Assembly (NCBI RefSeq): GCF_034120055.1
Contig: NZ_CP139368.1
Span: 1,488,001 to 1,552,000 of the forward strand
Source: Microbacterium rhizosphaerae
GTDB taxonomy: Bacteria; Actinomycetota; Actinomycetes; Actinomycetales; Microbacteriaceae
Length of the DNA stretch: 64,000 nucleotides
Direction of reading: 5' to 3'
Part shown: positions 54,270-63,884 of the stretch, one piece after another
How the letters are laid out: each line of letters begins with the position of its first letter
How positions within the stretch are numbered: the first letter of the stretch is position 1
Notes under the pieces: model-generated
The model's input: the letters and a program-made list of their open reading frames with translations, nothing else
Database searches by the model: none
What the model was told of the DNA's origin: nothing
Translations under genes and position numbers: made by a program

Positions 54270-55219
54270 AACAGACGCCCGGGGGCGTCGAGATCGGGCG
54301 CCGCGTCACGGTGCGGGTGCCCGCGACGAGCGCGAACCTCGGGCCCGGATTCGACACGCTCGGCCTCGCGCTGAGCGTGTACGACGAGCTCAGCGTCACG
54401 GCTCTGCCCGAGGGCGAGCTCGTCATCGAAGCCGAGGGCGAGGGCGCGGACGACGTCCCGCGCGACGCCTCGCACCTGGTCGTCCGCGCGATCGCGTATG
54501 CGTTCGAGGCGGTCGGGCGACGGATGCCGGGCCTGCACCTGCGCGCCGTCAACGTCATCCCGCACGGACGTGGCCTCGGCTCGTCCGGCGCCGCCGTCGT
54601 CTCGGGCCTGCTCGCCGCGAAGGGACTGCTCGAGGGCGATGTCGAGCTCGGCCCCGACACGCTCCTGCGCCTCGCGACCGAGATCGAGGGCCATCCCGAC
54701 AACGTCGCCCCCGCCCTCTTCGGCGGCTTGACGATCGCGTGGGTCGACCAGTTCGGCCCCCAGCACAAGAAGCTGCTCGTGCACCGCGGCGTCTCGCCGC
54801 TCGTCTTCGTGCCCGGCTTCACCATGTCGACGACGGTCGCTCGCAGCCTGCAGCCCGACCACGTCACCCGCGAAGACGCCGTCTTCAACGTCTCGCGCTC
54901 GGCACTCCTCATCGCGGCTCTGACCCAGAGCCCCGAGCTGCTTCTCGCCGCCACCGAGGACAAGCTCCACCAGAGCTACCGCGCAGCCGCCATGCCCGAG
55001 ACCGATCGTCTCGTCCAGGCCCTGCGCGCGGCGGGCTACGCCGCCGTCGTCTCGGGCGCCGGCCCGAGCGTGCTCGTCCTCGCGGACGGACCGGGCCAGC
55101 GCCTGACCGCGGCGGAGGTCGCCGCATCCGTCGTCGACACCCCATGGACCCCCCTGATGCTGGCCGTCGACTTCAAGGGTGGTACAGTGAGGGTGCACGC
55201 GGAGGATGCCACCGACTAG
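54266..55219 (+). CDS. thrB: Homoserine kinase
   Basis: A 317-residue GHMP kinase phosphorylating homoserine. [21 protein letters not shown] is the N-terminal signature, and [20 protein letters not shown] the phosphate-binding loop. [19 protein letters not shown] and the C-terminal [16 protein letters not shown] motif complete it. The GTG start overlaps the thrC stop. It ends the four-gene operon; the 139-bp gap to rho holds an AT-rich promoter-like stretch (TTGCAATAAAACC). Confidence 0.95.
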   Translation: MKQTPGGVEIGRRVTVRVPATSANLGPGFDTLGLALSVYDELSVTALPEGELVIEAEGEGADDVPRDASHLVVRAIAYAFEAVGRRMPGLHLRAVNVIPHGRGLGSSGAAVVSGLLAAKGLLEGDVELGPDTLLRLATEIEGHPDNVAPALFGGLTIAWVDQFGPQHKKLLVHRGVSPLVFVPGFTMSTTVARSLQPDHVTREDAVFNVSRSALLIAALTQSPELLLAATEDKLHQSYRAAAMPETDRLVQALRAAGYAAVVSGAGPSVLVLADGPGQRLTAAEVAASVVDTPWTPLMLAVDFKGGTVRVHAEDATD

Positions 55220-55358
55220 GTGAATCTGCCCTCCGACGCAATTCTGCGAGTCGTTGCAATAAAACCCGCGCCGGGCCCGAGCGGCCTGTCTGCGCTGCCG
55301 TCCTCACGGCGTTCGGCACGATCGTGCAGTTTCCATTCGTTTGACATAGGGAGAACTC

Positions 55359-57569
55359 GTGGAGTCCATCTCCGAGATCCACAACGACGGCGCGCCCGTC
55401 GACGACCGCACCGACGCGGACGTCGTCGAGGAGTCCGTGGCTGAGGACCAGGCGGCCGCGGAGGCCGTCGCCGAAGACATCGCGGCGGACGCCGCACAGC
55501 TGGCCGATGAGGCCGCCGCGGCCGAGCGGGTCGCGGAGGAGCTCGCCGGGGAGGCCGTCGAGATCGAGGCCGTCGTCGAGCAGCTCGAGGCCGAGGGCGA
55601 GACCGAGGCCGCGGCCGTCGGTGAGGAGATCGCCGAGGAGGTGGCCGCCGAGGCGGTCATCGCCGAGGAGGTCGCCGAGGCCGCTGCCGAGGAAGCCGTC
55701 GTGGAGGCGGTCGAGGCCGAGGTCGTCGCCGAGGCTGTTGCGGAGGCCGCCGCCGAAGAGACGCCCGCTGCGGCCCCCGCCGAAGGGGCCGCCGAGGCCG
55801 AGAAGCCCGTGAAGGCACCGCGCAAGCGTGCGCCGCGTCGGGCGAAGAGCACCGACGTCGTGACGCCCGCAGAGGCTCCGGCCGAGACCGGCGCTGAGGC
55901 TCCGGCCGAGCCCGGCGCTGAGGCTCCGGCCGAGACCGGCGCTGAGGCTCCGGCCGAGACGCCGGCCGCCGAGGGCGCGCCGAATGTCGAGGAGCCCGTC
56001 GCCGAGACGGCCGGCGTCGCCGAGCAGGCCGCCGAGGCTTCCGAGTCGGCGGAGGCCGCGGAGCCGGCGGAGGGCGCGGAGACGCCCCGTCGTTCGCGCA
56101 GCCGCAGCCGTTCACGCGGACGCGGCCAGGCCCAGCAGCCCGACGCCGCGGAGGGTGCCGACAAGGGCGAGGCCGAGGCCATGCCCCCGCAGGGTCAGAA
56201 CGGCCAGCAGGGCCAGAACCCGCAGGGTCAGAACCAGCAGGGCCAGAACCAGCAGGGTCAGAACCAGCGGGATCAGAGCCAGCAGGGCCAGAACAGCCGC
56301 AACCGCCAGCGCAACAAGCGCCGCACCCCGGGTGCTCCGGCCGACGAGTTCGAGACCGAGATCGGCGAGGACGACGTCCTGATCCCGATCGCCGGCATCC
56401 TCGACGTGCTCGACAACTACGCGTTCGTGCGCACCTCGGGATACCTGCCGGGCCCGAGCGACGTCTACGTCAGCCTCGGCCAGGTCAAGAAGTACAACCT
56501 GCGCAAGGGCGACGCCGTCGTCGGTGCGATCAAGCAGCCCCGCGAGGGCGAGCAGTCCGGCCGCCAGAAGTACAACGCCCTGGTCAAGGTCGACGCGGTC
56601 AACGGCCTCTCCGTCGATGACGCCGCCACGCGCGTGGAGTTCGGCAAGCTGACGCCGCTCTACCCGCAGGAGCGCCTGCGCCTCGAGACCGCGCCCGAGA
56701 AGCTGACCCAGCGCATCATCGACCTGGTCGCCCCGATCGGCAAGGGCCAGCGCGGCCTGATCGTCGCCCCGCCCAAGGCCGGCAAGACGATCGTGCTGCA
56801 GCAGATCGCCGACGCCATCGCCAAGAACAACCCCGAGGTCCACCTCATGGTCGTTCTCGTCGACGAGCGTCCGGAGGAGGTCACCGACATGCAGCGCAGC
56901 GTCCGCGGCGAGGTCATCGCCTCGACGTTCGACCGCCCTGCCGAGGACCACACGACGGTCGCCGAGCTCGCCATCGAGCGCGCCAAGCGCCTCGTCGAGC
57001 TCGGCCGCGACGTCGTCGTGCTGCTCGATTCGATCACGCGCCTCGGCCGTGCGTACAACATCTCCGCGCCGACGTCCGGCCGCGTGCTCACCGGCGGTGT
57101 CGACGCATCCGCCCTGTACCCGCCCAAGCGCTTCTTCGGCGCCGCGCGCAACATCGAGAACGGCGGATCGCTCACGATCCTCGCCACCGCGCTCGTCGAG
57201 ACCGGCTCCAAGATGGACGACGTCATCTTCGAGGAGTTCAAGGGCACGGGCAACAGCGAGCTGCGCCTGTCGCGCCAGCTCGCCGACAAGCGCATCTTCC
57301 CGGCCGTCGACGTCAACGCGTCGAGCACCCGTCGCGAGGAGATGCTGCTCAGCGCCGACGAGGTCAAGATCACCTGGAAGCTGCGTCGGGCGCTCGCGGG
57401 CCTCGACCCGCAGCAGGCCCTGGAGGTCGTGCTCGGTAAGCTGAAGGAGACGCAGTCGAACGTCGAGTTCCTCGTGCAGATGCAGTCGGCGCAGCTGAAG
57501 ACGACGGCATCCGGCCGGGAGAGCCACGGCGGGGGCCACAGCCACGCGCACGACAACAGCATCCGCTGA
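55359..57569 (+). CDS. rho: Transcription termination factor Rho with extended low-complexity N-terminus
   Basis: A 736-residue Rho, against 419 in E. coli. The conserved part starts near residue 337 (EDDVLIPIAGILDVLDNYAFVRTSGYLPGPSDVYVS, RNA-binding). Walker A is APPKAGKT (470-477), with VLVDERPEEVTDMQR, VVVLLDSITRLGRAYN and the C-terminal EEMLLSADEVKITWKLRRAL. The first about 335 residues are disordered: an Ala/Glu/Val acidic block, four tandem EAPAETGA octads (24-bp DNA repeats from 55872 to about 55960), an Arg/Ser-rich basic patch (RRSRSRSRSRGRGQ) and a Gln/Asn/Gly-rich stretch at about 275-315. The helicase-ATPase ends transcripts on naked RNA. It is followed 6 bp later by prfA. Confidence 0.96.
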   Translation: MESISEIHNDGAPVDDRTDADVVEESVAEDQAAAEAVAEDIAADAAQLADEAAAAERVAEELAGEAVEIEAVVEQLEAEGETEAAAVGEEIAEEVAAEAVIAEEVAEAAAEEAVVEAVEAEVVAEAVAEAAAEETPAAAPAEGAAEAEKPVKAPRKRAPRRAKSTDVVTPAEAPAETGAEAPAEPGAEAPAETGAEAPAETPAAEGAPNVEEPVAETAGVAEQAAEASESAEAAEPAEGAETPRRSRSRSRSRGRGQAQQPDAAEGADKGEAEAMPPQGQNGQQGQNPQGQNQQGQNQQGQNQRDQSQQGQNSRNRQRNKRRTPGAPADEFETEIGEDDVLIPIAGILDVLDNYAFVRTSGYLPGPSDVYVSLGQVKKYNLRKGDAVVGAIKQPREGEQSGRQKYNALVKVDAVNGLSVDDAATRVEFGKLTPLYPQERLRLETAPEKLTQRIIDLVAPIGKGQRGLIVAPPKAGKTIVLQQIADAIAKNNPEVHLMVVLVDERPEEVTDMQRSVRGEVIASTFDRPAEDHTTVAELAIERAKRLVELGRDVVVLLDSITRLGRAYNISAPTSGRVLTGGVDASALYPPKRFFGAARNIENGGSLTILATALVETGSKMDDVIFEEFKGTGNSELRLSRQLADKRIFPAVDVNASSTRREEMLLSADEVKITWKLRRALAGLDPQQALEVVLGKLKETQSNVEFLVQMQSAQLKTTASGRESHGGGHSHAHDNSIR
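55872..55960 (+). repeat. 24-bp tandem repeats inside rho
   Basis: Three full copies and one partial copy of a 24-bp unit starting GAGGCTCCGGCCGAGACC encode EAPAETGA / EAPAEPGA. Copies at 55872, 55896 and 55920 differ by one base. The period is a multiple of three, so copy-number change would keep the frame. Confidence 0.85.
56188..56295 (+). repeat. 15-bp Gln/Asn-coding repeats inside rho
   Basis: Repeated units of the form CAGGGYCAGAACCAG encode a run of GQN(Q/P)Q. This is a prion-like composition (Gln, Asn and Gly with few charges), interrupted once by an RDQS variant. Confidence 0.8.
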
Positions 57570-57575
57570 GCCACC

Positions 57576-58649
57576 GTGTTCGAGTCCGTACAGGGCCTGA
57601 TCGACGAGCACCGCGCGGTCCAGGAGGAGCTCTCCGACCCCGCGGTGCACGCCGACGCGGCGCGGGCGAAGCGCGTCAACCGGCGCTACGCCGAGCTGTC
57701 GAAGATCGTGCACGCGCACGAGGCGTGGCTCGCCGCATCCGACGACCTCGATGCGGCGCGCGAACTCGCCCGTGAGGACGAGGCCTTCGCGGCCGAGGTC
57801 CCGGTGCTCGAGGAGCAGCTCGCGCAGGCGCAGGAGCGCCTGCGGCGGCTGCTGATCCCCCGTGACCCCGACGACGCCCGCGACGTGATCATGGAGATCA
57901 AGCAGGGCGAAGGGGGAGCGGAGAGCGCACTGTTCGCGGCCGACCTCCTGCGCATGTACCTCCAGTACGCGGCCTCGCAGGGCTGGAAGACCGAGATCCT
58001 CGACCGCAACGAGTCCGACCTCGGCGGCTACAAGGACGTCCAGGTCGCGATCAAGGGCTCGAGCTCCGACCCGGCGCAGGGGGTGTGGGCCCACCTCAAG
58101 TACGAGGGCGGCGTGCACCGCGTCCAGCGCGTGCCGGCCACCGAATCCCAGGGCCGCATCCACACCTCCACGACCGGCGTGCTCGTCTTTCCCGAGGTCG
58201 ACGAGCCCGACGAGATCGAGATCAATCCGAACGACCTCAAGATCGACGTGTTCCGGTCGTCCGGTCCGGGTGGGCAGTCGGTCAACACGACCGACTCGGC
58301 CGTGCGGATCACGCACCTGCCGACCGGCATCGTCGTGTCGATGCAGAACGAGAAGTCGCAGCTGCAGAATCGCGAGGCCGGCATGCGCGTCCTGCGTGCG
58401 CGCCTCCTCGCGCGCCAGCAGGAGGAGCTGGATGCGGCGGCCTCCGACGCGCGCAGGTCCCAGATCCGCGGCATGGACCGCTCCGAGCGCATCCGCACCT
58501 ACAACTTCCCCGAGAACCGCATCGCCGACCATCGCACCGGCTACAAGGCGTACAACCTCGACCAGGTCATGGACGGCGCACTCGAGCCCGTCATCGAGTC
58601 CGCGATCCGCGCCGACGAGGAGGAGCGCCTCGCCGCACTCGGCACCTGA
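57576..58649 (+). CDS. prfA: Peptide chain release factor 1
   Basis: A 357-residue class I release factor. The GGQ motif is at 232-234 in [28 protein letters not shown], where the Gln is the target of PrmC methylation. Other landmarks are the N-terminal coiled region, [22 protein letters not shown] and [25 protein letters not shown]. It recognises UAA/UAG. The GTG start is 6 bp after the rho stop. Its usual partner prmC is not next door but 4.3 kb further on. Confidence 0.97.
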   Translation: MFESVQGLIDEHRAVQEELSDPAVHADAARAKRVNRRYAELSKIVHAHEAWLAASDDLDAARELAREDEAFAAEVPVLEEQLAQAQERLRRLLIPRDPDDARDVIMEIKQGEGGAESALFAADLLRMYLQYAASQGWKTEILDRNESDLGGYKDVQVAIKGSSSDPAQGVWAHLKYEGGVHRVQRVPATESQGRIHTSTTGVLVFPEVDEPDEIEINPNDLKIDVFRSSGPGGQSVNTTDSAVRITHLPTGIVVSMQNEKSQLQNREAGMRVLRARLLARQQEELDAAASDARRSQIRGMDRSERIRTYNFPENRIADHRTGYKAYNLDQVMDGALEPVIESAIRADEEERLAALGT

Positions 58650-58668
58650 CCGGCGCTAGGCTTCGCGT

Positions 58669-59067
58669 GTGATCCGATTCCTCATCCGGGCAGCGATCTG
58701 GCTCGTGTCGGCATTCCTCGGTCTGGTCGTCGCCGATCTGCTGCTGCAGGGCTTCTTCCTGCACTGGGACAACTGGTGGGGCGTCCTGCTCGCCGTCGTG
58801 ATCTTCGCGATCCTCCAGAGCGTCCTGGCGCCCTGGATCCTGAAGATGGCCCATCGCTTCGCGCCCGCTTTCCTCGGCGGCATCGGCCTGCTCTCCACGT
58901 TCCTGGCGCTGCTGATCGCGGTGCTGATCCCCGCGGCGGGAATCGGCATCGACGGACCGGTCGCCTGGATCGTCGGCACGCTCATCGTGTGGCTCATCAC
59001 AGCCCTCGCGACGTGGCTGCTGCCGGGCGTCTTCCTCAAGAACCGGGTGCAGGGCGGGCGAGCCTGA
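58669..59067 (+). CDS. Four-helix membrane protein of the phage-holin-like superfamily IV type
   Basis: A 132-residue protein with four hydrophobic segments (IWLVSAFLGLVVADLLL, NWWGVLLAVVIFAILQSVLAPWIL, FLGGIGLLSTFLALLIAVLIPAAGI, WIVGTLIVWLITALATWLLPGVFL). It fits the chromosomal mycobacterial-type four-TMS 'phage holin family' proteins, which are not evidence of prophage here. It starts with GTG 19 bp after prfA and may be read through from it. Function is unknown. Confidence 0.8.
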   Translation: MIRFLIRAAIWLVSAFLGLVVADLLLQGFFLHWDNWWGVLLAVVIFAILQSVLAPWILKMAHRFAPAFLGGIGLLSTFLALLIAVLIPAAGIGIDGPVAWIVGTLIVWLITALATWLLPGVFLKNRVQGGRA

Positions 59068-59071
59068 CGCC

Positions 59072-60145
59072 TCACCACCCGCTGCGGGTCGGTGTGTGTC
59101 CGTCGCGGGCGTCATCCGGCATCGCCATCTCCGCGCGCATGCCGAGCAGGCGCACGGGCCGGTCGGGAGCGATCTTCGCGACGAGCTCCATCGCCTTCGC
59201 GACGACGGTGTCACGATCGCGCGTCTCGGGGATGCGCTTCGTGAACGTCTTCGTCGTGAACGGGACGTACCGCACCTTGAGTCCGAGGCCGACGACGGGC
59301 CTGCCGTCGGCGTCCACGTCCTCGAGCACCTGGTCGAGCAGCGTGCGCGCCGCATCCTCGATCTCCGCCCGCGTGGCGAGGTCGACCTGGTATGTCGTCT
59401 CGCGGCTGTGTCCGCGCGCGACCCACGGCGTGTCGTCGACGATCGCGGATGAGCCGCCGCGCCCGAGCTCGCGGTACCAGAGACCCATGCGAGGCCCGAA
59501 CTCGGTCTGCAGGGGAGCATCCGGCGCCGCGGCCAGGTCGGAGACGGTGTGGATGCCGAGTCCCGCCAGTCGCTTCGACACCTTCGCCCCGATGCCCCAC
59601 AGCTCCACGGTCGGCCGGTCGCCCATGACGTCGAACCAGTTCTCCGCCGTCAGGCGGAAGACGCCCCGCGGCTTGCCGAATCCGGTGGCGATCTTAGCCC
59701 GCACGAGGGTGTCGCCGATCCCGACGCTGCAGTGGAGCCGCGTGCGCTCCAGAACGGACCGCTGCAGCTGCCGCGCGTACGCCTCCGGGTCGTCGGCGTC
59801 GACGCCCACGAACGCCTCGTCCCACCCGAGCACCTGCACGGTCGCTCCGGGCTGCGCGCGCAGCGTCTCCATGACCTCCGCCGACGCCGCGTTGTACGCG
59901 GCCGCGTCGACGGGGAGGATGACGGCGTCCGGTGCTTTGCGCGCGGCGAGGCGCAACGGCATCCCGGAGCCGACGCCGAATTCCCGCGCCTCGTAGGAGG
60001 CGGTCGACACGACGGCCCGCTCAGTCGGATCGCCGCGGCCGCCGACGATCACCGGCAGGCCCGCCAGCTCTGGATGCCGCAGCACCTCGACGGCCGCGAT
60101 GAACTGATCGAGGTCGACGTGCAGCACCCAGGGACGCACCGGCAT
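59072..60145 (-). CDS. dinB: DNA polymerase IV (Y family)
   Basis: A 357-residue Y-family polymerase. The first metal Asp is D11 in WVLHVDLDQFIAAVE, with F15 at the steric-gate position. VVSTASYEAREFGVGSGMPL is conserved, and the D109-E110 pair lies in VLGWDEAFVGVD where most DinB proteins have SIDEAYLD. The HhH region is LWGIGAKVSKRLAGLGIHTVSDL. The little-finger domain follows, without an obvious beta-clamp-binding tail at the end. The WDEAFVG variant is typical of an actinobacterial DinB branch. It would carry out translesion synthesis. Convergent with the holin-like gene, 4 bp apart. Confidence 0.92.
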   Translation of the reverse strand: MPVRPWVLHVDLDQFIAAVEVLRHPELAGLPVIVGGRGDPTERAVVSTASYEAREFGVGSGMPLRLAARKAPDAVILPVDAAAYNAASAEVMETLRAQPGATVQVLGWDEAFVGVDADDPEAYARQLQRSVLERTRLHCSVGIGDTLVRAKIATGFGKPRGVFRLTAENWFDVMGDRPTVELWGIGAKVSKRLAGLGIHTVSDLAAAPDAPLQTEFGPRMGLWYRELGRGGSSAIVDDTPWVARGHSRETTYQVDLATRAEIEDAARTLLDQVLEDVDADGRPVVGLGLKVRYVPFTTKTFTKRIPETRDRDTVVAKAMELVAKIAPDRPVRLLGMRAEMAMPDDARDGHTPTRSGW

Positions 60146-60189
60146 ACGGCGAGGCTACGCCCGAGGGGGGACAGCCCCGAGGTCGCGGG

Positions 60190-60774
60190 TCAGATGTGGT
60201 ACTCGGGCGCGGTCAGGATCGCCCGCGTGTCCTCGCCGGGGCGGCGACTGCGCGCCTTCGCCGGGATGCCGACGAGGACGGAGTCGGGGCCCGCATCCCG
60301 CGTGACGACGGCGTTCGCGCCGATCACGCTGCCCGCGCCGATCGTGATCGGGCCGAGGACCTTGGCACCCGCACCGACGGCGACGCCGTCCTCGAGGGTG
60401 GGATGCCGCTTGCCGTGGTCGCGGGTGCGGCCGCCGAGCGTCACGCCGTGGTACAGCATGACGTCGTCGCCGACCTCGGCGGTCTCGCCGATGACGACGC
60501 CCATGCCGTGGTCGATGAAGAACCGCCGGCCGATGGACGCGCCGGGATGGATCTCGATGCCGGTGAGCCAGCGCGTCACCTGAGAGCCGGCGCGCGCGAG
60601 GAAGCGGAAGCCCCGGACCCACAGCGCGTGCCACACCCGGTGCGCCCAGATCGCGTGCAGCCCCGGGTACAGCACCGCGATCTCGATCCCCCCGCGCGCG
60701 GCAGGGTCGCGCAGCTTGGCCGCAGCCACGTCCTCGCGCACCCGCGCGAAGAATCCGATGCGTTCCTCGGTCAT
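60190..60774 (-). CDS. cysE: Serine O-acetyltransferase
   Basis: A 194-residue left-handed beta-helix acetyltransferase making O-acetylserine. [89 protein letters not shown] shows the hexapeptide repeats, with the catalytic His in the [11 protein letters not shown] and GKRHPT regions. It is the short form with a reduced N-terminal domain. The ATG overlaps the stop of the upstream cysK (ATGA), which makes the two-step cysteine pathway one transcript. The C-terminal ...EYHI could be the tail that docks into CysK. Confidence 0.95.
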   Translation of the reverse strand: MTEERIGFFARVREDVAAAKLRDPAARGGIEIAVLYPGLHAIWAHRVWHALWVRGFRFLARAGSQVTRWLTGIEIHPGASIGRRFFIDHGMGVVIGETAEVGDDVMLYHGVTLGGRTRDHGKRHPTLEDGVAVGAGAKVLGPITIGAGSVIGANAVVTRDAGPDSVLVGIPAKARSRRPGEDTRAILTAPEYHI

Positions 60775-61724
60775 TCGGTCTGAACCTCCGGCTCGCGCAG
60801 GTGCGCGTACAGTGCGGTCGACAGGTAGCGCTCGCCGGAGTCCGGCACGACGACGACGATGCGCCCGCCCGCGGATTCCGGGCGCGCGGCGATCTGGAGA
60901 GCCGCCCACACGGCGGCGCCGGCGGACATGCCGGCGAGGATCCCTTCGCGGGTGGCGAGCGCGCGCGCGACCTCGATCGCGTCGTCGAACTCGACGTCGA
61001 AGATCTCATCGACGACCGAGCGGTCGAGCACATCCGGAACGAAGTTGGGTCCGATGCCCTGGATGCGGTGCCCGCCGGAGCGTCCCTCGGTGAGGACGGG
61101 GGAGTCCTTCGGCTCGACGAGACCGATCTTCACGTCCGGGTTGCGCTGCTTGAGCACCTGCCCCACGCCGGTCACGGTGCCGCCGGTGCCCGAGCCGGCG
61201 ACGAACCAGTCCACCCGCCCCTCGGTATCGCGCCAGATCTCCTCGGCGGTGGTCCTGCGGTGGATCGCAGCGTTCGCCTCGTGCTCGAACTGGCGGGCGA
61301 GGACGGCGCCGGGGGTCTCCGCGACGATTCGCCGGGCGGTCTCGACCGCCTCGGTCATGCCCTTGTGCGGGTCGGTCAGCACGAGCTCCGCCCCGTACGC
61401 CTTCAGGAGCGTGCGGCGCTCCTTCGACATGGAGGCGGGCATCGTCAGGATGACGCGGTATCCCCGCGCGGCTCCGATCAGCGCCAGCGAGATGCCCGTG
61501 TTCCCGCTGGTGGACTCGACGATCGTGCCACCGGGCGCCAGCTCACCCGCGGCCTCCGCGGCCTCGACCAGCGCGTAGCCGAGGCGGTCCTTCACCGACG
61601 AGCCGGGGTTGTAGAACTCGAGCTTCGCGAGCACCTCCGCGCCGAGACCCGCCGTCAGCGCGTTGAGCCGCACGAGCGGCGTCTCACCGAAGGCGGTCGT
61701 GATGTCCGAATGGATGCCGGGCAC
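60771..61724 (-). CDS. cysK: Cysteine synthase (O-acetylserine sulfhydrylase), copy next to cysE
   Basis: A 317-residue PLP enzyme that forms cysteine from O-acetylserine and sulfide. The PLP lysine is K45 in [76 protein letters not shown] and [16 protein letters not shown] are family motifs. It starts with GTG; an upstream ATG-started frame is rejected because it would cover the hairpin before the gene. It is strongly similar to the second cysK 89 bp upstream. Confidence 0.95.
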   Translation of the reverse strand: MPGIHSDITTAFGETPLVRLNALTAGLGAEVLAKLEFYNPGSSVKDRLGYALVEAAEAAGELAPGGTIVESTSGNTGISLALIGAARGYRVILTMPASMSKERRTLLKAYGAELVLTDPHKGMTEAVETARRIVAETPGAVLARQFEHEANAAIHRRTTAEEIWRDTEGRVDWFVAGSGTGGTVTGVGQVLKQRNPDVKIGLVEPKDSPVLTEGRSGGHRIQGIGPNFVPDVLDRSVVDEIFDVEFDDAIEVARALATREGILAGMSAGAAVWAALQIAARPESAGGRIVVVVPDSGERYLSTALYAHLREPEVQTE

Positions 61725-61760
61725 GTGGTGCTCCCTTGACTCAGTACTGCCGCAGACGCC

Positions 61761-61805
61761 GACGGCGCATCGGCTCCCGACGAGGTCGGGCGCCGACGCG
61801 CCGTC
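61761..61805. terminator. Strong hairpin between the two cysK genes
   Basis: An almost perfect 45-nt hairpin. The outer 14-bp arms start GACGGCGCATCGGC, with one G-T pair, and the inner 6-bp arms are CCCGAC/GTCGGG around a 3-nt loop. It lies just downstream of the cysK copy at 61814-62752 and 37 bp before the other. There is no T-run; it may reduce read-through between the copies or stabilise the upstream message. Confidence 0.6.
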
Positions 61806-61813
61806 GTGACGCC

Positions 61814-62752
61814 TCAATCTTCGCGCAGATCCGCGTAGAGCGCCGTCGACAGATACCGCTCGCCGAACGAGGGGACGACCACCACGATGTTCTTGCCGGC
61901 CGCCTCGGGACGCGCCGCGACCTGCAGGGCGGCCCAGATCGCCGCACCGGACGAGATGCCCACGAGGATGCCGTCCTGGGTGCCCACGGCGCGCGCGGTC
62001 GAGATCGCGTCGTCGAACTCGACGTCGATGACCTCGTCGATGACGCCCTGGTCGAGGATCTCGGGAATGAAGTTCGGCCCGAGGCCCTGGATCTTGTGGG
62101 GTCCGGGCGTGCCCTTGGTCAGCAAGGGGGAGTCGGCCGGCTCGACGGCCACGACCTTCGCGCCGGGCACCCGCTCCTTGAGCACCTGCCCGACACCGGT
62201 GATCGTGCCGCCTGTGCCGATGCCGGCGACGAAGTAGTCGATCTGACCGTCGGTGTCGCGGATGATCTCCTCCGCCGTGGTCTTGCGGTGGATGGCCGGG
62301 TTGGCCTCGTTCTCGAACTGGCGCGCGAGCACGGCGCCGGGGATGTCCGCGACCAGCTCGTTCGCCTTGGCGACCGCGCCCTTCATGCCGCCGGCCGGAT
62401 CCGTGAGCACGAGCTCGGCACCGTAGGCCTTCAGCAGGAGCCGACGCTCGATCGACATCGACGACGGCATCGCGAGCACGACGCGGTATCCGCGCGCAGC
62501 GCCGACCATCGCCAGCGCGATGCCCGTGTTGCCGCTCGTCGCCTCGACGATGGTTCCGCCCGGCTGCAGCTCGCCGGACGCCTCCGCAGCGTCGACGATG
62601 GCGATGCCGAGCCGGTCCTTGACGCTGGAGGCGGGGTTGTAGAACTCGAGCTTGGCCAGGATGTTTCCGCCGACGCCCTCAGCGACGCGGTTCAGGCGCA
62701 CGAGCGGCGTGTTGCCGAATGCGGACGTGATATCGGGGTGGATGCCGGTCAT
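61814..62752 (-). CDS. cysK: Cysteine synthase (O-acetylserine sulfhydrylase), second copy
   Basis: A 312-residue paralogue of the neighbouring CysK. It has PLP lysine K45 in [93 protein letters not shown] and [16 protein letters not shown]. It starts with ATG. Both copies keep every catalytic motif, so neither looks decayed. It is first in the cysK-cysK-cysE run and divergent from prmC. One copy may be specialised, for example for a different sulfur donor. Confidence 0.94.
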   Translation of the reverse strand: MTGIHPDITSAFGNTPLVRLNRVAEGVGGNILAKLEFYNPASSVKDRLGIAIVDAAEASGELQPGGTIVEATSGNTGIALAMVGAARGYRVVLAMPSSMSIERRLLLKAYGAELVLTDPAGGMKGAVAKANELVADIPGAVLARQFENEANPAIHRKTTAEEIIRDTDGQIDYFVAGIGTGGTITGVGQVLKERVPGAKVVAVEPADSPLLTKGTPGPHKIQGLGPNFIPEILDQGVIDEVIDVEFDDAISTARAVGTQDGILVGISSGAAIWAALQVAARPEAAGKNIVVVVPSFGERYLSTALYADLRED

Positions 62753-62937
62753 GTCAGGCCTTTCGCGGGTTCTCGGCTGATCAGGCACCAGCCTAGGGGG
62801 ACTGGATTTCAATGAGTCCAAGTGTGACGCGGCTGCGCACCGACCTGAGTACCCTCACACGCTCAGGGCCTGCACCGCCTCGCGATGAGGTTCGGCGACC
62901 CGGGCGGCGGTGCGCCGGCTCTAGAGTGGGTGCGGTC

Positions 62938-63825
62938 ATGGCCTCTCCCGACGCATCCTCCGTACTCTCAGACGTCCTGCGGCGCGCGGTCGCCGCCCTC
63001 GCCGAAGCAGGCATCGCCGATCCCTCCGTCGACGGCGAGCTGCTCGCAGCGCACGTCCTGGGGCTCAGCCGCGGCGGGGTGCAGGCCGCGGCCATCCGCG
63101 GCGACGCGGTGTCGACGGAGGATGCGGCGGCCCTCGCCGCGCTCGTCGCCCGACGCGCCGCGCGCGAGCCGCTGCAGCACCTCACCGGTCGTGCGCCCTT
63201 CCGCCATCTCGAGCTCGAGGTCGGGCCCGGAGTCTTCGTGCCGCGCCCCGAGACCGAGCTCCTGGCACAGCTCGCGATCGATGCGCTGCGGGCCGACGCA
63301 TCCGCGGCTCCGGTCGCGGTCGATCTCGGCACCGGCAGCGGCGCCATCGCCATCGCGATGGCCACCGAGGTCCCGCACGCCCGCGTGCATGCGATCGAGC
63401 GGTCGCCGGAGGCCTTCGCGTGGGCCGCGCGCAACGCCGCCCGCCTCGCGCCCGACAATCTGGAGGTCGCTCTGGGCGACCTCGCCGACGCCGCCGTGTC
63501 GCTCCACGAGCTCGCGGGGACGGTCTCCGTGGTCGTATCCAACCCGCCGTACGTCCCCGACGACGCGATCCCGCGCGATCCGGAGGTGCGGCTGTTCGAT
63601 CCGCCGCAGGCGCTCTACGGCGGACCGGACGGCCTCGACGTCGTGCGCGTCCTCAGCGGAGTGGGACTCGCGCTCGCGCGCCCGGGAGGACTCATCGCCA
63701 TCGAGCACGGCGAGTGGCAGGGGGAGGACGTGCGCGCCGTGCTCACGCGAGCCGGATGGCGGGCCGCTGCCACGCATCCCGATCTGACGACGCGCGACCG
63801 GGTGACGACCGCTCTGCGCCCCTGA
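62938..63825 (+). CDS. prmC: Release factor glutamine methyltransferase
   Basis: A 295-residue SAM-dependent methyltransferase that methylates the GGQ glutamine of release factors. The N-terminal helical domain binds the factor (REPLQHLTGRAPFRHLELEVGPGVFVPRPETELL). The SAM motif is VAVDLGTGSGAIAIAMA (127-143), and NPPY (202-205) in VSNPPYVPDDAIPRDPEVR is the catalytic/substrate motif. It ends in RDRVTTALRP. A GTG four codons upstream is possible. It lies 4.3 kb from prfA, which it serves, and is followed by tsaC as usual in actinobacteria. Confidence 0.95.
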   Translation: MASPDASSVLSDVLRRAVAALAEAGIADPSVDGELLAAHVLGLSRGGVQAAAIRGDAVSTEDAAALAALVARRAAREPLQHLTGRAPFRHLELEVGPGVFVPRPETELLAQLAIDALRADASAAPVAVDLGTGSGAIAIAMATEVPHARVHAIERSPEAFAWAARNAARLAPDNLEVALGDLADAAVSLHELAGTVSVVVSNPPYVPDDAIPRDPEVRLFDPPQALYGGPDGLDVVRVLSGVGLALARPGGLIAIEHGEWQGEDVRAVLTRAGWRAAATHPDLTTRDRVTTALRP

Positions 63826-63884
63826 CGGGCGCCTCGCACGTCCCGCGGGGAGCGCGCGGCCATCTGAAATAGACTGGGAACGCC

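Noticed and set aside
56112..58532. 806-codon open frame on the minus strand
   Set aside because: Antisense to rho and prfA; the composition (runs of LALL, DLG, VDV) mirrors their codons, with no domain of its own.
58669..59067. Holin-like gene as sign of a prophage
   Set aside because: No phage structural, integrase or lysis genes surround it; chromosomal four-helix 'holin family' proteins are common in actinobacteria.
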